A stretch of 64,000 bases of DNA from Cubamyces lactineus (lineage: Eukaryota; Basidiomycota; Agaricomycetes; Polyporales; Polyporaceae). The position numbers were made by a program, and so were the translations under genes. The DNA lies in contig JACDTU010000006.1 in NCBI GenBank assembly GCA_022376465.1, positions 1,612,001 through 1,676,000 of the forward strand, given 5' to 3'. The notes below the pieces were generated by a model, which was not told the origin of the DNA, made no database searches, and saw nothing but the letters and a program-made list of their open reading frames with translations. Below, in pieces: positions 48,300 through 61,100 of this stretch (position 1 is the stretch's first letter; the number at the start of each line of letters is the position of its first letter).

Positions 48300-51200
48300 A
48301 TGGATTACGATGCCTATGATGCCTTGCTGCATCACATCTTCAAACAAGTACGTTACGCCGCCCCTCTTCGTGCTCGGGCTCCCATGCTGACCATGCGTTG
48401 CTCGTCCAGACCCAGGGGGATGCGTGGTTCAAGCCTTCCGAGGAGAATGTCCACGCTGGTGTCTGCCTTCGAGTGGACAATGGGAACTTCCGCGTGTTCC
48501 CTTACGAGAACGAGTACCTCGAGCCGTTCGAGGCGGCCATCCGGTTCCTTAACCCCGTTGTTGCCGTCAAGGTTCGCAGTGCCGCTATCCACGCCGCCCT
48601 CGCCACAGTGTTAGTGCAACAGCCTTGTGAGCAGGATGATAGCTTACAGGGTCTACCTCTACAGAAAGGAAGATTCGGACTGCATCTATGTCGACAATGA
48701 CACCCGTATTCAGATCGTTGAGACAATGGCGTTCTTGGCTCGTGCAGACAAGGAGCAATGTGGTGCTTTCATCGTAAGTTCACAAATCCCCGACGACCTG
48801 CCTACCGTTCTCACAGTCCGCTCGTGCACAGCGTGATGAGCGCGTCCTCGTCGTGTGGTCCTACAACCTGGACAGCATCATTCCAACGTGCCGGGATTTC
48901 GAGGAGAAGCTCATTAAGCTCGTTTGGAAACGCCGTTCCGCGTTCGCCTCGCTCGCGAGTTCCGCTGCACCCTCGACAGCGGCGTCAGATGTGAACCTGA
49001 CAGAGAAGTCCCAGGCCGCACTCGTGACCGAGAAAGAGGTCGTGGCCGAATCTCCCAAGGAGAAGACTGCCCCTCCCAAGAAGCGCTCGTGCGGATTGGG
49101 ATACTGGAAGGCCGACGCGAGCGATTTGGAGAAGACGGCGGAGGGGCCGTCCCTTCGTCCGACGCGCATGTTCGCTCCGGTCTATTGCGGACTCGGCGCG
49201 GCGCTCTCCTTGTGTAAGGCCCTTGCCTTGTCATATCTGTGATTGCGGCGGGATTCTGATCCGACCCTTCTGCTCCCCCTCTGCAGTCTTCGTCGGAAGC
49301 GGTGTCAGTGTCCTGCTCGAAGAATCCTTGCTGGATGGGAACTGGTCTCGCTTCGGCCTTCTCGCGACGATGCCGTTCCTGTTCTGTGTGTCATTGGTAT
49401 GCCCGGTCGCACTTCGATCTCGCGTCGCGCCGCATCGTTAACCGTCCTTGTTTGACAACAGTTCTTCTCGCTCATGATCGTGACGAACATCGTGTACTGG
49501 TCAGTATCATTTCCTCCGATTCCGGAAGTTGTAAACCTGCCTGACGCATTTGGACTGGTCTTGCTCACGCTCAGCGTCGGCCCGGTCGCACAATTCCATG
49601 AGAACTCAAAGTACTACTCCGCAGTCCCGCCCGCGCCCAACAAGCTCGTCGACGAGAACCTGCCGCACATCACGGTCGAAATGCCCGTGTACAAAGAGAG
49701 CTTGAAAGAGACCATGTAAGTCCCTCGTCCTTCCTGCTCCCGCTAGAACCGACGACCTGGGTGTACACCCATCGGTGGCGCATCACCGACACGCGGGTGT
49801 CTGAGCGGGTGCCTACCATATATGTGAAAGGCTCGGTATCTACCAGCGTGCTTTCGATCACCTGTGCCGCCACGTTCGATTATGAACGACTGAGGAATGT
49901 TTCTGCCTCCGCGAATCTTGTTGTCGCCGGTGGACTGTATGTTGTGTTCAGTGTTCACGGAGACTTACCATGTTTGGCTTGGCTTCGCAGCGCGCCCTCA
50001 GTCCATTCGCTCAAGAAGGCAATGCAGACATACGCCCGCCAGGGAGGAACCTCGTCCATCTTCGTCCACGACGATGGCTTGCAGCTCATTTCGGAGGAAG
50101 AACGCCAGGACCGCATCGCGTTCTATGCGGATCAGAACATCGGCTGGGTCGCCCGCCCGCCACACAGCGGCGCGCCCGACGGGTACAAGCGTGCGGGTCG
50201 TTTCAAGAAAGCATCGAACATGAACTACGGCCTCGCCCTCTCGCTCAAGATGGAGAAACACATCCTTGAGATGGAGGCGGCGGTGGCGGCGGCAGCGACA
50301 CCCAGCGAGGCGGCGGAGCTGGAGGAGAACCTCGAGGACCGCGCACTCGAAATGGCAATCGAGGAGACATTCGAGGAGAGCGGCAGGCGGTGGCGTCCGT
50401 GGGCGTGCAACGGCAAGTCTCTTCGCATGGGCGAGCTCATCCTCATCGTCGACTCCGACACCATCGTTCCCGAGGACTGCCTGCGCGATGCCGCCCGGGA
50501 GCTCGCAGAGTGCCCTGAAGTCGCCATCATCCAACACGAGTCCGACGTTATGCAAGTAGCTAACCACTACTTTGAAAACGGCATCACGCACTTCACGCGG
50601 CGAATTAATCGCTGCATCTCGATGTGCTGTGCCAACGGCGAAGTAGCGCCCTTTGTCGGGCACAACGCCTTCTTGCGCTGGTCTGCCCTCCAGGACGCAG
50701 CATTTATCGATGAAGCGGATGGCAAGAAGAAGATCTGGTCCGAGTCGAACGTGTCTGAAGACTTCGACATGGCACTCCGATTGATGCTTCGGGGGTACAT
50801 CATCCGATGGGCGACTTACTCCAACCGCGGCTTCAAGGAGGGCGTGTCTTTGACGTGCGACGATGAGCTCAACAGATGGCAAAAATATTCCTATGGTACG
50901 TGAACCTAGCCTGTGCGACGACAGTTGAGCTCACTAGCCTTCGCAGGCTGCAATGAGCTGATCTTCAACCCGCTCATTCAGTGGTGGTACAAGGGCCCCA
51001 TCACGCGGCAGCTGCGCACCTTCATGTGGTCAAATGCCCCCATCCACTACAAGATTGGCATGATGTCCTGTGAGTTCTACTCCCGCCGCAGGCTGATGCG
51101 ATGGTGTGCTCATCTTCTCCGCGACAGACATGTTCTCGTACTGTCAGTGAAATTGGTCACGTGCCCATTTATAGCCGCTTCTGACCGATGAATAAATGCC

Positions 51201-52033
51201 ACAGATGCGCTCTCCGGCGCGTTCTTCCTTTCCCTGATGAACTATTTCCTCTTGGGATGGAATCTTCCTGTCAGTGCAGCCATCTGAGGGGACGTCGTCG
51301 CTTGCTGACAGATGCTTTGTCCATGACAGGTTGACGCGTACTATGAGCACAGTTTCGAGATTTGGTTGGCGTGCAGCGTCGTCTTCCCCGGTGCTGGGAA
51401 TCTCGGCTTCACAATGCTCGAGTACCGCCTCGGCAGTCGGCCACTGCTCGACGCCGTTATCGAGAATTTGACCTGGATCCCATTCTTGTGAGTCTTTCCC
51501 GCACACCCCGCCCTGACCAAGCCACTCAATTGGCACGCAACCGCGCGCTCGCGCCAATCCACAGCTTCTTCTTCTTCGGCGGACTCAGCATCCATCTCTC
51601 GCAAGCACTCCTCGCGCACCTCTTCTCGTACAACATCACCTGGGGTGCGACGAAGAAGGAGGTCGAGCGCTCGAACTTCTGGCAGGAGGTGCCGAAGATC
51701 ATCGAGCGCTTCCGGGTGTCGCTCATACTTTCGTTCGCGGCGGTGTTCGCCATGATCATTCTCACCACGGACGCCATCCCCATTGGGTGGCGCATCTTCA
51801 GCTGGGATTGGGCGGTCATTATTCCTCTGGCGTACGTTTCTTGTCTGTCTATTGTGTAGTAAGCGACAGGTGGCTGACGTTCGCGCTTGATCCGACAGAA
51901 TTGTCGCCGGATGCCACATTTTGTACCCTGTACGTCGATGCGTTCCCCGCTGACTGACGTCTTGTGCATGCTGCTGACGCGTTTCTGCTCGTAGATTCTA
52001 CTCAACCCGTGGCTCATGATCTTTAGCTACTGA
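48300..52033 (+). CDS. Multi-pass GT2 family glycosyltransferase (copy 1)
   Basis: A membrane GT2 enzyme of the cellulose/chitin-synthase-like type, roughly 900 residues over many exons. The N-terminal cytosolic part starts MDYDAYDALLHHIFKQ and contains NVHAGVCLRVDNGNFRVFPY. It is followed by membrane helices (around 49.2-49.6 kb) and the cytosolic catalytic domain. That domain has LPHITVEMPVYKESL, the UDP-sugar site ILIVDSDTIVPEDC (DxD-like), a probable acceptor or base motif NVSEDFDMALRL, and DELNRWQKYSYG in place of QxxRW. C-terminal helices include FFFFGGLSIHLSQALLAHLF, and the protein ends NPWLMIFSY at 52033. A 15-nt exon (51127-51141) is needed to join MMS to YYALSGAF. The sugar and product are unknown; a wall polysaccharide is likely. 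An inverted paralogue follows at 54468-58084. Confidence 0.88.
51127..51141 (+). other. 15-nt microexon of GT2 copy 1
   Basis: The exon ACATGTTCTCGTACT lies between an acceptor (gcgacag) and a donor (gtcagt). With split codons on both sides it encodes the MFSY core of YMFSYY and keeps the frame. The paralogue has the same microexon at 55317-55331. Confidence 0.75.
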
Positions 52034-54467
52034 TCTCCGCTCCTGTCGTTCCTCTCCGCGCTATCTCTCCAAACCTACCGCCCCCCTCGGCCCCTCCGTC
52101 GGACACTCTTTACTTCGCATGCTGTACAATATGCATCGGACTGGTTTCGCTCCCATAGACGTCTACAGCGGATCAGTATCTAATTCTCCGCCCTCCGTCT
52201 CTCCCTCTCGTTCTGGGTTTGCGTGTATCTTTTCTGGGTATATCGGTCGTTGCGATCTGCTAGTACTGTGACACGGCGTAGGCCTGCGCGCGTGTCGGCT
52301 CTCATTTATGTACACCCGTCACTCCTTCGAGTATTGTTTGTACGATGGTATACAATTGCGTTATCTACTACAATGTCACAGTCATTGACCCTTCTCGCGC
52401 ATGAGGGGCGATCTCAGCCGAGCTTTCCGACATGCCATTGGATAGCACGTGACTAGCAGTAGTATAGCCGAACCGCTGCCAGTGTACTGCTGGCACAAGT
52501 CTCCTTGTTTTGTTCATCTATCCTGCAGCCTCTCAACCAACTGTCGATGAAGAGTCTCCATCAAGCATAAGAGACATGTGGACATATCATGCCCCATGCC
52601 TATGCACCGCCAGCTGAAGAACTGCCAAGGCAAGAAGTCTGAATAATACGTGGACTTCTCGCTGCGACAAATTACGGTTATCGTATCAACTGAGCATACT
52701 CCCACGTTTTTCGTCAGATATCTTTCCTGGGCACTGTCTTGATTCAGATACAACAAAGGTGAGCCTCGTATGAACGCCGTTCAAGAATGATATGTGCCTG
52801 GGCATCGCAAGGCCTACCAGACCCGCCAATGATATGCACACGTACGCTGCCCGTATACGAAACCTTTTGTCCTTCATGAGTCATTATCGCATATTTGACG
52901 CGGTGGGAAGAGAAAGACTCGGGTATAGCCATGGCTGCTTCGCCATTGTGGCGTTCCGAATCCGCCTTCAGTCGCTGGGACTTTGGCGTTGAATGGGGTT
53001 AGCCGGCGGAGTTGTCTTAGAGCGTTGGGACCTGGGGCCCGCAAACGACAGAGTTCCTTGTTCTGACCTCGACGCAGAACCGTGCGCTCAGGTATCGTGG
53101 GTTCTCACGCCGTAGGGGAGCCGTCTACCTTCCAACCCTCCGTCACGGTATCCGCGTGGAGGCGAATGTATTCACCGCTACGCAGACCGCCGGGGCATTA
53201 CCTTAAACCTCATGGTGTCGAGGTGGTAGCGTTCTCCGACAACGTCTTCGGGTTCTTGTCTTCAGCCGATTACTGATCATATGTCTTCTATCATGAAAGC
53301 GAACATGAAGTATTTGTGGCTCAATTACCTCTCTTCCTCGAAGTAAATGGCGACGTCACCACAGCGCCCGCCCTCCGAGTCGGCAGGGAAAAGCGCCTGT
53401 TTCGGTAACCCTACCAGGTTCTACCAGCTACCTCAGTGGAAACGCAAAGTTCGAGGGTCCTTTGTGTCTTCGGATAGGGCGATGACACGTTTGCGAAGTC
53501 CCCTCTAGCACGGCGGCATTCCATTTCATTTGTACAGGCACGACTAGGGAGGGCGAAACGCCGGGCAGCAACTTCTTTGGTCGCTCTCCACCTCAGGTCT
53601 CGCGGAGATGTCGGACGTAAACGTCTCCATTGGACCTTCACAAGGCACTTATTCTCGCCTTGCCGCCAACTGCAGACAGCTGCCCATACTCATCAATCAA
53701 CGGCATGCAGAGCTTTTCGCGGCACCGAGATACGGCAGCCTCGGACCTGAGGCTAGAGGCTCTGGCTCGCTCTTCATGAACATTAGTGCCTTTGGATCCC
53801 GAAGTCCGTGCATAGCGGAGGGTGTGCAGGGTGTGCGCTTCAGTGCTGTGCACGTCGGAGGGTCCTCCAATAGTCGACGTACTAAGCAATGATGGGCCAT
53901 GCGCAAAATTGCCTCCGAAGACGGTGCCTTGACATGCGGACCTGATTGCACAAGCCGTGCTCCGAGGGCAGCATCAGGTCCCACGACGCCGAAGGCGGCC
54001 CTAGCATAGCATGGCTTTGTACGCGCCCTGAGCTGGAGGCACGCTCGCGTTCATGTTGTGCCGAGGTTCGCACACCAGACATATTGTGTCCGCTTAGCTA
54101 TAGTAAGCACATACTTCGAACATCTCGCAGCCTCGTCACGGAGGCGGTATACAGCTGGCCCTGTAAATACGTCACTGCGAAGTCACACAGAGCTATACAT
54201 ATGTCGAAGAGAGAAGACGGAGAGGCATGCCTAACAGTAAAGATCCTGCGAGTCCACACATAACACAAAGTCCCTGGAAGCGGCCGTGTATGGCTTCCAT
54301 ATTCTAGGAAAACAACTATCGCCTTCTGTGACTGACCATCTCGCATCCATTTCTATTCCAAGGTTGAGCGGGATCTGCAGTGAACGTGCGTGCGCGGGTA
54401 TAAGATATATCCTATTTTCGGGGATACGGCGGAGGATATTGCCCTAGAAATCGGCGAAAATGCATGT
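52034..54467. other. Spacer between inverted GT2 genes
   Basis: About 2.4 kb between the two convergent stops. No gene, repeat or mobile element is recognised. Frames at 53.6-54.1 kb overlap on both strands and carry no domain. Confidence 0.5.
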
Positions 54468-57400
54468 CTAGTAACTAAAGATCATGAACCAAGGATTGAG
54501 GACGATCTACAGATGCCGTTCCAGAATCAGTTTCTTCAGTACGTACGGAGCATGGGGAAGAACGTACCGGATATGCGATGTGACACCCGGCCACGATTCT
54601 GCACGACGGTGTCAGCATGATCGTCATCGATAACAAGGGCTTGCACATTGCAGCCAGGTACTCACGCTAGGGGTAGGATTACGGCCCAGTCGTAGCTGAA
54701 GATACGCCAGCCTATCGGAACAGCGTCCGTAGCCAGGATGACCATTCCGACGCCACATGCGAGGCTTAGAATGAGGGCTAGCCAGAAGCGCTTGAGGATT
54801 TTGGGGACCTCCAGCCAGAAGTTGGAGCGTTCGACCTCCTTCTTCGTCGCACCCCAGGTGATGTTGTACGAGAAGAGGTGCGCGAGGAGTGCTTGCGAGA
54901 GATGAATGCTGAGTCCGCCGAAGAAAAAGAAGCTGGGCAGGATGTCAGTCACTGTGTTGGCCTATCAAAGCGCTCTCATTGATGCTCACAAGAAGGGTAT
55001 CCATGTCACGTTCTCGATGAAGGCATCCAGCAAATGTCGTTGTCCCAGACGATACTCGAGGAGTGTGAAGCCGAGATTACCGGCGCCAGGGAACACGACG
55101 GTACAGGCAAGCCAGATCTCGAAGCTATGCTCGTAGAATCCGTCCACCTGCACGTCGTCAGACCGTGTTTGGTGCCATAGTACAACTGTTCGTACACACC
55201 TTGAGGTCCCAACCGAGAAGGAGATAGTTGAGCAACGACAAAATAGCAGATCCAGCCAAACCGTCTAGAGGATCACGTAAGCATACTCACGTAATAAGCA
55301 GACGAGCGCTACGTACAGTACGAAAACATATCTATATCGCGAAATACCTGGGTCAGTATGGTAAACTTCTGTGAGCCGGGGGACGTACAGGACATCATGC
55401 TAATCTTGTAGTGTACTGGAGCGTTGGACCAAATGAAAGTCCGTAGCTGTTTGTTGATTGGCCCTAGTCGCCACCACTGGACAAGCGGGTTGAAGATCAG
55501 CTCGTTGCATCCTGTCGTCCCCGTACTGGCTGTCAGCAACGTTCTTTACATGAACAATGGGAACGTACCATACGAATACTTCTGCCATCTGTTGAGCTCA
55601 TCGTCGCAAGTCAAAGACACGCCTTCCTTGAACCCGCCGTCCGAATACGCCGCCCAACGGATGATATAGTGGCTGAGCTGCAAGCGAAGGGCCATATCAA
55701 AGTCTTCGGACACGTTAGTCTCAGACCATATCTTCTTCTTGCCGTCAGCAGGGTCGATGAAGGCAGCGTCCTGGAGCGCAGACCACCGAAGGAAGGCATT
55801 GTGCCCCACGAACGGCGCTACCTCGCCATTCGCACAGCCCATGGAGATGCATTTATTGATACGCCGCGTAAAGTGCGCAATGCCATTTTCGAAGTAGTGG
55901 TGGGCGACCTGCATAACGTCCGACTCGTGCTGGATGATCGCAACCTCGGGACTCTCCGCCAGCTCCCGGGCAGCGTCGCGCAGACAGTCCTCGGGGACGA
56001 TGGTGTCGGAGTCGACGATGAGGATGATCTCGCCCATGCGAAGAGATTTCCCATTCGCTGCCCAAGGACGCCATCGTTTGCCGCTCTCCTCGAAGGTCTC
56101 CTCGATCGCCAACTTGAGCGCCCGGTCTTCCAAGCATTCCTCCGCGGTGTCTTGGGCACCCGATGCCTCCAATGCGAGCAGGTGCGTTTCGAGCTTGAGC
56201 GAAAGAGTGAGGCCATAATTCATGTTCGACGCTTTCTTGAAGCGACCTGCACGTTTGTAGCCGTCTGGCGCGTTGCTGTGCGGGGGACGGGCGACCCACC
56301 CGATGTTATGGTCGGCATAGAACGCGATCCTGGCCTGGCGCTCCGCTTCGGGGAGGAGCTGCAAACCATCCTCGTGAACGAAGATGGACGACGTTCCGCC
56401 TTGTCGCGCGTAGGTCTGCATAGCTTTCTTGAGAGAGTACACCGAGGGCGCTCTGCATCGTAGACGTATCTTGTTAGCGAGGGATCAGGAGCGCGTGTGT
56501 CGCGGAGATTGCGGACGATTTTTTCGCGAAGTGTCAGAGACTATAGGGTGCGATACAGAGCCTAGAAAGAGACGCAGGTATCGCATGACCTCTGCGGCGC
56601 TCTCTCACAACTAGGGTCTATGTCGCCAAACTTGACAGTCCGTATGATGGCCGATAGGACCGGTGTCGGACCCACACATTCAAAGTTCCACAGTCCAGAA
56701 ACACTCACATAGTTTCCGTCAGACTTTCCTTGTAGACCGGCATCTCGATGGTGATGTGTGGCAGATTGGTGTCCACAACCTTGTTAGGCGCTGGGCGTAC
56801 CGCCGAGTAGTACTTCGAGTTCTCGTGGTACTGAGCGACGGGCCCGAGTCTGTCATCATATATCACTATGTAACCGTTTTGGACGATAACGAGATGAACG
56901 AGATTACTGACACGTAGGAGACGTTGGCGATGATTTGCAGCGCAAAGAACTGAGGATCAGAGATGTGAGCTCTGTCGCTTGCGCCTACAACATCGAGGTA
57001 GAAGCTTACCAGCGACACACAGAACAAGAAGGGCGCGGTAGCTAGAAGAGCCAACCGGGTATAGTCTCCATCCAATAAAATCTCTTGCACTATGATCGCG
57101 ACGCCGCTACCAATGAAGACTGAGGGTTCACAATCAGTAGGGCGTTACGACGATGCTGGTAACACTACGCACAGATTGACATCGCGATGCCCAGACCATT
57201 GTATACGGGCGCGAAGAGACGAACGGGCCTCGGGGATGGCCCCTCTGCCGTTTTCTCGATGTCTTCCTTGTCCGTCACCCAATATCCGAGGCCACACCGG
57301 CGCTTCTTGCTCGTTTTGGGACGAGTATCCTGGGTGGGGGGAGGGGCCTCCTTCGTGCTCACTTCCTCCGTCGTCTTCTCGTTGAGGTGGGCTTCAGATG

Positions 57401-58084
57401 AAGCAGTCGAAGACGGTATCACAACAGAGCTTATGGAGCTATGACCGGAACGGAGGTTCCAGACGAGCTTGATCAGTTTGTCCTCGAAGTCGCGGCAGGT
57501 CGGAATGATCGTGTCGAGCTGGTATGACCATACAACAAGAACACGTTCATCGCGCTATCGCATTGGCACCGCCCTCAACATCATCTCCGGTAACTCAGTA
57601 GGTCAGCATATAGACGTACGATGAAAGCGCCGCATTGTTCCTTGTCCGCAGCACCAAGAACGGTGATTGAATCCAGGACCTGAATGCGCGTGTTGTCGTC
57701 GATGTAGATGGCGTCGGCGTCTGGTTTACTGCAGCGCCATAAGCATCAGATGAGGCAAGTCAACACGGCGATAGAGGTGATACGTACACGGTAGCGAGCG
57801 CAGCGTGGATGGCGGCACTGCGGATCTTGACGGCGACGACTGGGTTCAAGATCTGCACCGCTGCCTCGAATGGCTCGAGGTAGATGTTGTCGTAAGGGAA
57901 CAAACGAAAGTTTCCACTGTCGACCCGCAGGCAGACGCCTGCGTGAACATTCTCCTCCGAGGGTTTGAACCATGCATCGCCTTGGGTCTGCCTATAGTCA
58001 GCGCAGCGCACGGAGCAGAGGAGGGGCGTGACCTGCCTGCTTGAATATGTGGTGGAGCAGCGCATCGTACGCATCGTAATCCAT
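54468..58084 (-). CDS. Multi-pass GT2 family glycosyltransferase (copy 2)
   Basis: A paralogue of the gene at 48300-52033 on the opposite strand. It starts MDYDAYDALLHHIFKQ at 58084 and ends NPWFMIFSY at 54468. All catalytic landmarks are intact: PHITIEMPVYKESL, ILIVDSDTIVPEDC, NVSEDFDMALRL and DELNRWQKYSYG. The last exons must be spliced (CCTAGC|gtgagt ... A ATC GTG GCC) to reach the conserved end. Reading straight through instead would stop at 54662. The catalytic domain is very close to copy 1, while an Ala/Glu-rich insert before LEDRAL is shorter and the N-terminal linker (EEVSTKEAPPPTQDTRPK) has diverged. It appears functional, with the same expected role in the plasma membrane or Golgi. 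Confidence 0.87.
55317..55331 (-). other. 15-nt microexon of GT2 copy 2
   Basis: On the minus strand ATATGTTTTCGTACT is flanked by gatatag and gtacgt and encodes the same MFSY core of YMFSYY as in copy 1. Conservation between diverged copies supports that it is used. Confidence 0.72.
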
Positions 58085-58190
58085 GCTGAAATGAGATTTT
58101 CTTGGTAGAAACACACAAAGGAGCGGTAGGGAGGAAGCAGTGAGGGTCTGAGCAGAGGACGCCTGGTCAAATGGCCGCCCGAGGAGGCCT

Positions 58191-58198
58191 CATATACC
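58191..58198 (-). promoter_or_regulatory. TATA-like box of GT2 copy 2
   Basis: On the minus strand GTATATG lies about 108 nt upstream of the ATG at 58084, matching the promoter spacing of copy 1. Confidence 0.4.
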
Positions 58199-61100
58199 TA
58201 ATACCGTGCCCTTGATCGGGGACAACAGTTCCCGGAGATGGTAGGTAACCACATATGTGAGGTGAGGCAGTAAGTCGCTGTTAGCAATAATTTCGTTGGG
58301 TTAGGCACACGAATGGTGCTCGGCAGGACGTAGAGTGTATCTCGCCACATTCGGCGCGCCGTGCGGATGACATGCTGACAGCCCTCCGCGCGAACGCACC
58401 CCAATGATAGGCTGCTTCACACACAAAGATGGTCTGTCGTGGCGAAGCATATCACCGCCCTCAATTCGAGGAAGCTGGGAAGCTCAGGATCTAACTCGTG
58501 GTTAGGTTATGCGAGTTAGAGGGGGAGTACAGGGCCTGGCACTCACCATCCGCCGATGTACCGCCGCGGACCGCAGTACACCGTGTGACGGGGCGGCAAG
58601 AAGCATCTGACTGCTGGTCGCTTTGCCACAGATGCAAATCTTCTCAACGCGCGGCTTCGCTCATGAGTTGAGTGGTGGATAGAAATAGGCGTCCCAGCAT
58701 ACTTGGCGCTGCTTGTCACCAACTGGGAACTCGTGTCGGACGGCGGATCAGAATTGCGTACAAATCTTCTTGTCAAACGGGTGCATGCTCCGATAAGGAT
58801 GGCTCGGCATCCATAGGCAAGTTCCATTGAAGGCTGCAATTCCCGATGCCTAGTCCAACGAAATATGGGTCGTAAATTGAACCGCGTGATGGTGTGGGAG
58901 ATTTGGGTCGATGGCGGTCCAGTGCCATGACCACGACCTTCGTTCCGTCGTCAACGTCAACATCGACTCGGCCTTCGTGATTATCTATAACGTTGGAGAG
59001 TCAGCCGTCATGCAGTACAGCAAACAGTCATCTCAGAAGATACCATGAGAACATCGTCCGCGTGCTAACAGATGCGTAGAAAAGGTGGAGGATGCGAGTG
59101 TCGACCGTCACAACGGTCAGGCTTGTCCAGGCGCCCGTACCACGTGGGCTCAGCGATGTCACGGCGCCTAGCAGCTTCGCCAAGTTTTGTCTTGCCACAT
59201 ACCCAGGCATCCGTCAACGACTGAACCCAGAAGCAAAGACCTTCACATAGTACGGTATGATTACAGGGAAATGCAAGGCCACTAGAAATACTGAAGTACT
59301 CATGAGCTGCGCTACGGGTGAGTCGGTTACAAATTGGGTCGCTGCACGTCCATTTACGACGATCACAGTAGATTTACACGTCTTAGGACATCAAGCGGAC
59401 GAATATCGCGATTGTCTGCAAAGAAGTAGAGGATTGGCATAGTGCTTTCCAACAACTGGTCGTGACTGAGCGTTGTGCCAGTACATGTCACGGTCAGCCT
59501 TTCCGCTCGTCAAGGTGCCGAGCTTTTCGCATGTCCGCGTGTTCCTCTTCGGCCAGTCCATAGCATCGAGTCTACCAACGTCCCGTACACATCGTGGAAG
59601 ACAGGGTAAACCCGCACTGTCGTCTCTTCGGCAGCGCTCGGCGTACACTTCGACCAGGCACTTCTGCCACGACCAGCGCTCCACTGCCGTCGGTATCAGT
59701 AGTCGTGGAGAGAGTTGCAAAGTCGCAGAGCAGTGAGTTCGTACCTTCTCAGTTCTCATGTCCGAACGGTATGGCACCGTTTACCACCGACTCTGGCGAT
59801 AATGACGCCAGAGCTCAAGGCTCAGGCCTAGCCTGCGTGTGGAGACACCAGAACGCGCGGGAGCCTACGCTTGTATGACTTGATCTTCCGAGCCGTCCGC
59901 GCTCACAGCTTCTCTAGATATTTCACGCCACGGAGACGTTGGATCTCGCCCTGAGATCGTGCTCAGACAGCTGTTCCTGTTCTTGGCATGCTCTCTCAGC
60001 CTGTGTAGAAGCAAAGAAATATGACGCCAACCCTGGTTCGTACAGTCTACAGAGAAACTATCTGCCGTAGTAAAACAACGCCTAGACGATTGTTTGGCAG
60101 CCTTTGATACTGATTCAGGCGGAAACCAAGTCGATCGGGAGTTAGGTCTTAAGCTGCATTCTCAAGTAGAACATCACGGCACGGGCACAGCAGGTTAGCC
60201 TTCTCAGTCTTTTTGCTGCAGTGCGATGTTCACGGATAACTCTCCTTCGCATGATCTTCATTTCCGACCATTGCCGCCGGTCATTCTCGCTATTAGCAGC
60301 CGGCGCCTCCACGCCGTGCATCCCTTCTGCGCCCGTACCTTGGACGTGGCTCCACAGGTGTGACACGCGTACGTCGATGTTTCCGCACGGCGCTCCTCCA
60401 CTCGTCCGCCTTGCAGGGAATGGCCTGCGGCTTCATCGCCCTCGTTCGCGGGCTTCAGCATGCGAAGACGCATAGAACCCCGTCAGCAGAATTCAAGGTA
60501 GGGATCGGATCTTCACAACTCATCGCAAACAGATAACTTCAAGTCGTGCACTTGTCGTTACATTTCCAGAGAGTATTCTTCTCGACACAAAGACTCTGCC
60601 CTACTCTCTGGTAAGTCTAGATTTATGCGCCGCTTCAGACGCGACCCATCGTTGTGATGTCCATCGATCTCCGCAGAGGTTGGCATGTTTTGCGACTCGG
60701 GTAAGCTCCTAGTAGTAACTTGTCTTGTACTTGTACAGGCCTATGCACCTGCCACCGCGAGGCTCTCAGCGAATACAAATCCACCGAAGGCCACTCCGCA
60801 GCTGCATCTCTGCAAGTTGTTCCTTAGATGGCCGTGGTAGTGATGTCACCAAACCCAAGCAATGGGCCTTCGCGCGCAAGATCTGCGCTCCACGCCGGCT
60901 TGGACATCTCGGCTGCCGCGCAGGGGGCACTGCTCTGCCGCCACCTCGAGCTTCTCTCTACTCTCTCTGACTTTTCCTCACTCTACCCCACATGCGCTGA
61001 CGGCTCGGCTCTTATGCGGCCGCCGGCTCATGTTCAGCCTGGCCGTCGGACGTGGACTCAAGCAAACCACGGCGATTCATGCTCGTTGGATTGCCAGTGC

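Noticed and set aside
49761..50903. A 380-residue frame beginning MYTHRWRITDT as a separate gene
   Set aside because: Its first 75 residues are the intron of GT2 copy 1; the rest is the catalytic exon.
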